Of a stretch of DNA of 64,000 nucleotides, positions 52,935 through 61,300 are shown one piece after another. Made by a program: the position numbers and the translations under genes. Every line of letters starts with the position of its first letter. Within the stretch, counting starts at the first letter, position 1. This stretch comes from Candidatus Omnitrophota bacterium (GTDB lineage: Bacteria > Hinthialibacterota > Hinthialibacteria > Hinthialibacterales > Hinthialibacteraceae): positions 1-64,000 of the forward strand of contig JABLXU010000033.1 of the NCBI GenBank assembly GCA_013177805.1, in the 5' to 3' direction. Under the pieces are notes generated by a model. It saw only the letters and a list, made by a program, of their open reading frames with translations. It was not told the origin of the DNA and did no database searches.

Positions 52935-53100
52935 CAATATAGTTTACGCTGATGGGTAGCCTGTGTTTCAGCTTGAGGTCAGCCTGGGAAGAAATCAAGT
53001 GGTCGGCAGGATCTGGAGGACTTGACGTCCTTAACGGTCAGCGACTTTTTGTAGTCTGATGAACCCGGGAACCGCTTAGTTCCTGACCCGCCTTGGAGAA
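52935..53100. other. Gene-free stretch with clustered hairpins (possible structured RNA)
   Basis: The 317-base gap 52802-53118 has no gene. Within it AGGAC/GTCCT (53017-53021 with 53027-53031), GACT/AGTC (53043-53046 with 53053-53056) and GGAAC/GTTCC (53068-53072 with 53079-53083) form short hairpins. GGTCAG (53036-53041) can pair with CTGACC (53083-53088) around the last two. It does not match the riboswitches or housekeeping RNAs I know. On the minus strand it would lie in the trkH leader. Confidence 0.3.
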
Positions 53101-53118
53101 CTGGAGAGCCCCATCGGA

Positions 53119-53757
<639 letters not shown>

Positions 53758-53895
53758 CTACTTTCTGTATAGAAATTATCAAGGAAAAAAAACAACGCCG
53801 CAAGAAAAAATCGAAGATCCACCTACTCCGGTGTATGGCGGAACAAAATAGCCCCTATTCCATCAAAAAAAATGGGAGATCATAAAAAAGTTCAA

Positions 53896-54342
53896 TTAAA
53901 TATGGTACATGGGGGAATTCATGTGTTCCCGGCGGCGTGAAAGTTCTTCGAAATTGATTTCTTCAAGGACGATTTCAATCGCATTTCGAACATCGTGCCA
54001 TACCGACGTCATGACGCATTTCCCTTGATGAGGGCACTCATTGGTTTCTGCGGACGGCATTGTGCACTTGAAAGGCAGCAAGGGACCATCGATCAAACGG
54101 ATGACTTCACCCAGGCTGATTTCGCGCGGATGGCGGGACAACCGGTAACCTCCGCCGGCACCCCGTTTGCTTTCCACAAGACCGGCGCGCTTTAATTCAA
54201 GCAAGATTTGGACCAGAAAAGGATGTGGGATCGATTCGTCGTTGGAGATTTCATCCAGCGTCCGCACATCATCCGATTCATACGCCTGCGATAAATCCAG
54301 CATCGCCAGTACGGCATACTCCCCTTTTGCGGATATTCTCAT
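53896..54342 (-). CDS. Rrf2-family transcriptional regulator with three cysteines
   Basis: The 148-residue protein begins with the Rrf2 winged helix: MRISAKGEYAVLAMLDL, PHPFLVQILLELKRAGLVES and the RGAGGGYRLSR wing. The cluster-binding region has three cysteines, C93-X9-C103-X5-C109, similar in number to IscR and NsrR, which bind [2Fe-2S] or [4Fe-4S] and sense iron-sulfur status or nitric oxide. The spacing differs from E. coli IscR. Its own AT-rich upstream region is the likely target. The neighbour cysC also allows a CymR-like sulfur role, but CymR lacks the cysteine triad. Confidence 0.92.
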   Translation of the reverse strand: MRISAKGEYAVLAMLDLSQAYESDDVRTLDEISNDESIPHPFLVQILLELKRAGLVESKRGAGGGYRLSRHPREISLGEVIRLIDGPLLPFKCTMPSAETNECPHQGKCVMTSVWHDVRNAIEIVLEEINFEELSRRREHMNSPMYHI

Positions 54343-54624
54343 CGTCTTGACCGCCTTTAACCTAGGAGATTGAACATGGTGATTTTTTGATTTGTAAAAT
54401 GATAATTTTAGTTAATTATATATTTTATAAATAGCTCGATGCGACAAAGATTTGTTATAGAATGATTCATGCTCCTCCTCTCGCAAATGCGAACCATTTT
54501 ACAATAAATCATTTGTAGTGGAAATACAATTTTCTAATTTATACGAATATTTATAAACTATAATCCCTCTTTTCCATAAATAAAAAAACTCAACAAAGTT
54601 AAGTATCTTGATCAACATTCTAGC
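54343..54624. other. AT-rich gene-free region upstream of the Rrf2 gene
   Basis: This stretch is markedly AT-rich against its surroundings and carries several TATA- and TTAATT-like runs, as expected for promoter and operator sequence of the Rrf2 gene. No ORF or hairpin terminator stands out. Confidence 0.4.
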
Positions 54625-55137
54625 CTATCGGAGGGATTCGGGCAATTGGAAAGGTTGAATCAGCTCCCAAGGACCACGATGGCTCCGGGACCGAAACCAA
54701 TGGTCATCGGACCGGACATACCAATACACGTCCTGAAAATAAATGTCATAGGCGGTGCTGGGCGACCAATATAATTTCAACGCGTCTGAATAAATCAAGG
54801 CAGGGGGCCGTCTCCCTAAATCCGGGGGAGTGATGACCTCGCGGGGCATGGCCGGCGCATCGGGCGGGAGTTGAAGGGAAGAAGGCGGCTGAACATCCGG
54901 TTGGATTGACGGCGGCTCCAATCCCGGAGGGTTTGGGGAAACCGGGGGGAAAGGCATGGGATGTTCCGTTTCTTTTTCCTGAGGCACAATCTCGTCCGCC
55001 GGATTGACCGGTTCATTCGTGGAGATAGGTTCCACCGGCGGTGGCACTTTTCGTTGTATGCCGCCACAAGCGGACAAAGCGTTGACGCATAGAGTGAGAA
55101 TCAGCAGGCATTTCATAGATCGAACGTTATGATTCAT
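54625..55137 (-). CDS. Proline-rich lipoprotein
   Basis: About 170 residues from ATG 55137 (alternatives 55188 and 55116). The signal ends in a lipobox NALSAC, so the protein is lipidated. A long linker rich in Pro, Glu and Ser (about residues 25-105) spans the periplasm or wall. The C-terminal 50 residues are a small folded unit with many aromatics (LKLYWSPSTAYDIYFQDVYW, then HWFRSRSHRGPWELI), resembling the Tyr/Trp-rich C-terminal units of lipoproteins in delta-proteobacteria and related groups. Function unknown. Confidence 0.7.
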   Translation of the reverse strand: MNHNVRSMKCLLILTLCVNALSACGGIQRKVPPPVEPISTNEPVNPADEIVPQEKETEHPMPFPPVSPNPPGLEPPSIQPDVQPPSSLQLPPDAPAMPREVITPPDLGRRPPALIYSDALKLYWSPSTAYDIYFQDVYWYVRSDDHWFRSRSHRGPWELIQPFQLPESLR

Positions 55138-55366
55138 TGGATTGTCTCGTATATTAGGGACGCGAATGAATACGGTTTGCTTTGTCATGCGATAAAATCC
55201 GGGTCTTCGTCCATTAAGGCGGTTTTCTAATAAATCTTTTGAAATCCGGAATCGGCGGACTCTATTTGTAGAACCAGCATAAACAGGACCAATCTCTCAT
55301 GATGAGGAATTATACACGCCTCGGGAATCGAGCGAAACTTGCTAGCCGCAATGGGCCAGGAACAGG

Positions 55367-57847
55367 ATGGATTTGATGATAGCGCCATTGAAGAAAATGA
55401 ACGCGGCATTTCCATCCTCTTCTTCGCCAAGCAAAAATTCCAGCCGGAAGCGGATCTGGATGATCATTCTGCCTGCGTTCACCGGGGGGTGCCTGGTGAC
55501 CTTCCTGGTCCTGTTGTATATAGGAAGCTATGTGCTCCGCAACTTATCTCTGATGGAGCGGGTGTTGAGCGATACGCCTTGGAATCTGCCCTCCCGCGTT
55601 TACGCGCAGCCGTTCGAAATCGCCGTGGGCGCGCCTATTGATGAATCGCAATTGAAAGACCGACTCGTCAGTCAAGGGTATTACCCCACCGTATCCGTTC
55701 AGGTCTCCGGAGAGTACAGCCGCGATGAACAGGGATGGGACTTCTTTTTACGGGACGCCGAAACCCCGGATGGCAAACGTCCGGGATTTCCTGTACGGTG
55801 CGAGATCCGAGAGGGGGTGGTGGCGGGTCTCTGGAACCGGGACACCGGCCAGCACCTCGCACGGGTGACGTTGGAGCCTGAAGTGCTGGGATCCATATAT
55901 GATCCTTCGTATGAAGACCGGCGGCCCATTCCCCTGGACGATGTGCCTCCCCGGTTTATTCAATGCTTACTGGCCTCGGAAGACAAAAGTTATTTTGAAC
56001 ACCGGGGCGTGGATCCCGCGGGCATCCTGCGGGCGTTTTACGTCAATCTCAAACGGGGCCATTACGCGCAGGGGGGAAGCACCATAACCCAGCAACTGGT
56101 CCGGAACATGTTTCTGACCCGGAACAAGACTCTGCGTCGCAAAGTGGATGAAGCGCTGATGGCAGTCCTCTTGGAAATGACCCGTTCCAAGGAGCAAATC
56201 CTTCAATTATACATCAATGAATGTTATTTCGGGCAAGCGGGATCGGTCAGCATTGCCGGACTGCGGCAAGCGGCCCGCTATTATTTTGGGACCGAGCCAC
56301 GCGATTTAAATCTGTCCCAATGCGCCTTGCTGGTCGCTTTGCTGCGCGGCCCGAATTATTACAACCCCTTTAAATATCCGGAACGGGTGAAACAACGGCG
56401 GGATCAAATCCTTTCCCGGATGACGGAAGAGGGAACGATCACGCCTGAAGAACGGGATCAAGCCGTGGCTGAACCTTTACCCTCAGCTCCCCGGTCGTTG
56501 GCGGGTTCGGCCCCCTTTGTGGTCGATGCCGTTCAACGCCGCTTGGCGGATATACTGTTGCCGGAAGAATTGCAGACCGAGGGGTATTCGATCTATACCA
56601 CCATCGACATGCGCCTCCAAAACGCGGCACAGGAGGCCGTCCAGGATGGGCTGGAAGAGTTGGAAAAAGAAAAACCCGATCTGAAAGTAAAAGACCAGCT
56701 CTTGCAGGCCGCGCTGGTCAGCATCGATCCTTACAGCGGCGCGGTGCTCGCTTTGGTGGGAGGGCGGGATTTTCAAGTTAGTTCCTTCAATCGCGCTTTG
56801 TTGGGGAAACGCCCGATCGGCTCGATCATCAAGCCGTTCATCTATCTGAAGGCCATGCAAGGGGCCAAGGAGGGGCTGTACGATCTCTCCCCTAATTCGT
56901 ACCTGGATGACAGCCCGGTTGCCATCCAGACTCCGTTCGGGGCATGGACTCCCCAAAATTTCAACAAACACTTTTTAGGGCCGGTAACCCTCCGGCGGGC
57001 GCTGGAAGAGAGTTTGAATGTGCCCACCGTTCGCCTTTCGCAAATGATCGGGATTGACGTCCTGGCCGATTTTCTTGAAGGACTTGGATTCCCCCCCCTC
57101 ATGCGGGTTCCTTCTCTCGCTCTGGGAACCATCGACTTGACTCCCTTAGAGGTGGCGGGCCTCTATACGCTGTTCGTGAATCAAGGAATCCGCTCCACTC
57201 CGCATTTCATACGAACTGTCCGCTCCGGCAGCAATTCCCGTCTTCCGTTGGAGGCCCCGGACTCTGTGCCTCTGGTATCTCCGGAAGCCGCCTACCAAGT
57301 TCTTTCTATGATGCAAGGGGTCTTCGAGCGGGGAACGGCCAACGTGGCCTACCGGATGGGTTGGAAAGGAATCGCGGCGGGGAAAACGGGAACGTCGGAT
57401 GACCGGCAGGATTCTTGGTTCGTAGGGGCCGTGCCGGACTTGATCACCGTAGTCTGGGTGGGATTCGACAGGCCTCAACCCACCGGCCTGACAGGCAGTA
57501 GTGGCGCATTGCCTATTTGGGTGAAGTTCATGACTAAAATTTATCCGCAGGGCAATTCGGAACCATTTCCGGCTCCCAAAGGACTGGAGGAGCGGAAAGT
57601 CGATAGATTGACCGGAAATGGGATTCAAGAAACGACTGACGGAGTGATCCAAGAAGTAATCCAAGATTATTTCCTGCCGGAAGACAGCCTGCCACGTTTT
57701 CCCAACCTGGAGCCGAACCGGATACCAATCCCCTTGAGCCAAATCGATAAAGCCACGGCAGCCCCGGAACCGGCAAGCGCCTCTGAGAACTTCACCGCCC
57801 CGGCTTTGCCCCGGATTGATATTCCCGTTTCTACCCTGCCTGATTGA
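55367..57847 (+). CDS. mrcB: Class A penicillin-binding protein (PBP1b-like)
   Basis: The 826-residue bifunctional peptidoglycan synthase has a cytoplasmic tail and one membrane helix (about 32-56). A UB2H-like domain (about 70-180) follows, as in E. coli PBP1b. The glycosyltransferase domain has the catalytic Glu 205 in LASEDKSYFEHRGVD and the GGSTITQQLVRNMFL motif. The transpeptidase has Ser 486 in GSIIKP (SxxK), SLN (SxN) and KTGTS (Lys 673). A Pro/Ala-rich C-terminal tail ends the protein. It polymerises and cross-links glycan in the periplasm. No lipoprotein activator (LpoB) is encoded near, though the UB2H domain is its usual docking site. Confidence 0.95.
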   Translation: MDLMIAPLKKMNAAFPSSSSPSKNSSRKRIWMIILPAFTGGCLVTFLVLLYIGSYVLRNLSLMERVLSDTPWNLPSRVYAQPFEIAVGAPIDESQLKDRLVSQGYYPTVSVQVSGEYSRDEQGWDFFLRDAETPDGKRPGFPVRCEIREGVVAGLWNRDTGQHLARVTLEPEVLGSIYDPSYEDRRPIPLDDVPPRFIQCLLASEDKSYFEHRGVDPAGILRAFYVNLKRGHYAQGGSTITQQLVRNMFLTRNKTLRRKVDEALMAVLLEMTRSKEQILQLYINECYFGQAGSVSIAGLRQAARYYFGTEPRDLNLSQCALLVALLRGPNYYNPFKYPERVKQRRDQILSRMTEEGTITPEERDQAVAEPLPSAPRSLAGSAPFVVDAVQRRLADILLPEELQTEGYSIYTTIDMRLQNAAQEAVQDGLEELEKEKPDLKVKDQLLQAALVSIDPYSGAVLALVGGRDFQVSSFNRALLGKRPIGSIIKPFIYLKAMQGAKEGLYDLSPNSYLDDSPVAIQTPFGAWTPQNFNKHFLGPVTLRRALEESLNVPTVRLSQMIGIDVLADFLEGLGFPPLMRVPSLALGTIDLTPLEVAGLYTLFVNQGIRSTPHFIRTVRSGSNSRLPLEAPDSVPLVSPEAAYQVLSMMQGVFERGTANVAYRMGWKGIAAGKTGTSDDRQDSWFVGAVPDLITVVWVGFDRPQPTGLTGSSGALPIWVKFMTKIYPQGNSEPFPAPKGLEERKVDRLTGNGIQETTDGVIQEVIQDYFLPEDSLPRFPNLEPNRIPIPLSQIDKATAAPEPASASENFTAPALPRIDIPVSTLPD

Positions 57848-57879
57848 GCGGGGGCATTCCATCCACCATCCGCGGCGCT

Positions 57880-57906
57880 TATAAAACAAACCTGTAAAAC
57901 AAACCA
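57880..57906. repeat. 13-bp tandem duplication (imperfect)
   Basis: ATAAAACAAACCT (57881-57893) is followed by GTAAAACAAACCA (57894-57906), sharing TAAAACAAACC, shortly after the PBP stop. Confidence 0.75.
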
Positions 57907-58140
57907 GGCGCGGCCGTCGTCTGGTAAAGCCACCAACTGCCCATTCGTGGAAGAGACATTCCCGCGGAATCGAAGATTGAATCCAACAAAATCCATCGGT
58001 TGGGCCGAATGCCTTTGAAATAATCATTCATCTTAAAATTGAACAAAAAATTTATAGTGCTGGTCATGCTCAATATCGAGATGTGGTCATAGACAATTGA
58101 AGTGGCGTATAATATTGCGAATTATATATACCTATACATT

Positions 58141-58165
58141 ATTAATATAAAAATTTTATATTAAT
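58141..58165. promoter_or_regulatory. Perfect 25-bp AT-only palindrome upstream of the giant gene
   Basis: ATTAATATAAAA, one central A, TTTTATATTAAT: two perfect 12-bp arms. It lies 56 bases upstream of the -35 of the giant gene's promoter, where an activator or an H-NS-like or other AT-binding protein could act. The surrounding 515-base gap (57848-58362) is AT-rich and gene-free. Confidence 0.5.
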
Positions 58166-58220
58166 GCATGATTATCTCTTCTTAGAGTAGCGGCGGCGTG
58201 TAAAAAAACGAGAAAACTAG

Positions 58221-58250
58221 TTGACATTATTTGCCTTCCTGTTGTATAAC
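58221..58250 (+). promoter_or_regulatory. Sigma70-type promoter of the giant secreted protein gene
   Basis: A perfect -35 TTGACA (58221-58226) and -10 TATAAC (58245-58250) are separated by 18 bases. Transcription should start about 58256-58258, giving a leader of roughly 105 bases before ATG 58363. Confidence 0.75.
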
Positions 58251-58255
58251 AAGAT

Positions 58256-58290
58256 GGCTCAAAAGAATATCGATTGTATTCTTTCGAGCC
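58256..58290 (+). other. 5'-UTR stem-loop at the predicted transcript start
   Basis: GGCTC and AAAGAATA (58256-58260, 58262-58269) pair with TATTCTTT and GAGCC (58277-58284, 58286-58290), leaving one A-C mismatch and a 7-base loop. The hairpin begins at the predicted first transcribed base, the position of known mRNA-stabilising 5' stems. No U-run follows, so it is not a terminator. Confidence 0.6.
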
Positions 58291-58362
58291 TGGGGGGAAT
58301 TGGAAGAGATATTCTACAAAATTTGATTCCCTGACAACAATCTAGAAAGCAGGTATGGGAAG

Positions 58363-61300
58363 ATGAATAAAATGCGTTCTGCGGGTCTGTTATTCGGTTT
58401 GATGGTGTTTTCTTTGGTGGTGTTGGCGGGCCATGAACCCGGTGACCTGGATGATATGATCACCACACCGATCTATGGATATGAAATTTATTACACCAAT
58501 GACTCGAACAACACCGCCGATTTCGTGTCCGACGCCTTAGCGAATGATGTGGCGGACACGATGGATCCCTTCGTGACCCGGATCACCGGGCTGGGATTCA
58601 AAACCCCGCATTTTTCCTACTCGCCGGGTGAGGTCCATATTTACGACTCGGCCAATGTCGGTTCCGCGCCGGAGGGAGTCATCACCCTGGATTCTCCCAG
58701 TATGCGGGGGCGGGACGAGCCTAGCCTGCGGGCCGTGACCGATCATGAACATTTCCATCATACCCAATTCGCGTATATCAATTTCAACGATTGGCCCAGC
58801 TGGGGGCGGTGGTCGATCGAAGGCACCGCCCGGATGATGCAAGACAAGTTGTGGAATGACCTAGACGCCAACGGCGGCATGCTTACCTTCTGGGGGGAAG
58901 TCAGCAACTACATGGCCCAGACCGACGTGCGGCTGGTGGACCAGTCGTACTCCGCCTGCTTGTTCTGGCAATACCTGTGCGAACAGTTAGGAACCGTGCA
59001 CACCGAACCGGAATACGGGGTGGATGTGATCCGGCGGTTTTGGGAGGAGACCGACGGACGCAGTCCGGATAGCATGGGCGCGATCAAACGAATGATCAGC
59101 CATTTCTCCTCGCGCTCCTTGAACGACCTGTTCCGGGATTTCGTTCTCGCCAATTACACGAAAGATCTGGATTTGAGTTCCATCAACCAAGCCAGCCGCT
59201 ACCGTTACATCGATGACGACACGGCGGCCTATCCCGATGTCCAAGTGCATCTGCGGAAGACCTTCCCGCCCACGATCGGTCCTACGGCGGCCCATGTAAA
59301 CGACTACGCGGCCAAATATTACATCGGCCAACCCGCGGAAAATACCGTAGGGAAAGTAGTCGGCTTCAAATCCACCGGAAACCGCGCGGCTTATTCGGTC
59401 GTGGCCGTCCGCTCCGGGAAAGTGATCAGCCTGCACCGCGGAGTGGGCACCGAGTATGCCCGGTCCTTTTACAATTCCCGCAAAACCCCCCTGTCGGAAA
59501 TCGCCGCCGTGGTGGCCGGTCTCGATAGCGGCGCGGATTACACGTACACCTTCGCGGCGGGTGACGTGAAAATGAGCATCGTGGAACCGACGTTCACGCG
59601 CTTGGCCTATGTCGGCGAGCCGGACAACCCGGATAAATTCATCGCCCGGCTGCAGATCACCGGTCCGGCGGAACTGGGCGGAGGATCGGTCTGGGGATTG
59701 CAGGCCGAGGACTTCACCGCGAAAGTCGGCAATCGGGATGCCACGGTCCTCAGCGGTTCGTATGTGCAAGGCGAATTCTGGCTGCTGATCCAGGCTCCCG
59801 TTCAAACCGTGGGGGGACCCTTCTACAGCCTCCAGGTGACGCTGGGCGATCTCACCGCCACACAAGAAAGCGCGGTAATATACGCCAAAATCCGCCGCGA
59901 TGAAGTCATCGTGGTGGACGGCTCGGGCAGTATGCTCTATCCGGAAGACTATCCCAAAATCGAAGCGGCCAAAGCGGCGGCGTTGCTGTACGCCGATTCC
60001 GCCCCCGATTCGGACTACATGGCCGTAGTCTCCTTCGGCGGGGACAACACCGAGCCCAACGAGGACGCCACCACCCGCCTCACGTTGCGCGAGGTGGGCC
60101 CCAACCGGAACGCCATCCGCAACTCCATTTCCTCGATTTCCATCGCCGGTCCTTCCGTCATGACCTCGATCGGCGATGGCTTGAGCAACGCCCAGGATCA
60201 GCTGGACGCGTCCCCGGTTCCTGATGCCATCCCCTTCATCGTCTTGCTTAGCGATGGGATGGAAAATGAAGCCCGCTATTGGAAAAAAAGCCCGGGTGTC
60301 GAGAACCGGATCAAAACCGCCGGCACACACGTGATCGCCATCGCTTTGGGCCCTACCTCCGACCAGGCGCTGATGCAGGACATCGCCTTGACGACCGGCG
60401 GCTTCTACTATTATGTGGATTTAAATCTCGGCAGTGCTTCTGCCAAGAAAGCGGCTCCCGGCGCCCCCCCGCTCGCCGCTCAAGCCGTGGATTATACCCA
60501 GCTGGCATACCCTGTCCGGCTGGCGGATGTCTACAAGTTGTCCCATGAATTCGTCAATAACCAAAGCCGGATATGGGAAAATGCCGGGGCCTTGGGCGCG
60601 GGTGTCACCATTGAGATTCCTTTCTCCGTGGATGAGGATGGCATCACCCAGGCCGCGCTGGCCGTCTTTTGGTCCAATCCGAAGGCCAACGTCAAGGCGC
60701 AATTGTTCCGCCCCGATGGCTCCGATGTGGGATCCGGACAACCTGGGATCCAAGTGTACAGTTCCAAAAATCATATCGTATTTCACCTCGATCAATTAAC
60801 GAAAGGCGATTGGAAATTGCGGTTGACCGCCGAGGCGGACACCGACTACATCGCCATGCTTTCGGGAACCGCTGGCAACGGCTTGCAAATCCGCCTGCGT
60901 TTCCCGGCTCATCAGGAAATCCCCAATTTGGGGGAATTGCTGCGCACCCTCACCGCCGTCTTCCTGCGCGGACTGCCCATGCCCATCGAAGTGACTCTCG
61001 CCGATGCCGGCGGATCCATCACCCGGGCGGAAGTCACCGCTGAAGTCCATGCGCCGGACGGGCGGGTGGAGCTCGTGCCTCTCTTCGATGACGGGCAGGG
61101 AGGCGACAGCCAGGCGGGTGACGGTATCTTTTACGGCGCATTCCGCCGTACCACGATGGCCAGTCAGTATGGAGTGGCTGATAATTTGTCAGTCAACGGA
61201 CAAAACGGCAGTTACCTGGTCCGCGTGCACGCCACAGGCGAAGACTCAAAGGGGAACCGGTTCACTCGTATCACCAAGGGCGGATTCCAGGTCTATGAGT

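Noticed and set aside
53055-53100. A hammerhead ribozyme suggested by CTGATGA at 53056-53062.
   Set aside because: The required GAAA and NUH core with stems I and III cannot be placed.
52802-53118. A ydaO c-di-AMP riboswitch before the potassium genes.
   Set aside because: The conserved GGGGxxACCC and GTCAGCTAACC segments of that class are not found on either strand.
58987-60330. A 447-codon minus-strand frame under the giant gene, and a similar one at 62791-63996.
   Set aside because: Both are antisense to the metalloprotease/VWA/FG-GAP frame, which shows clear domain motifs and one unbroken frame.
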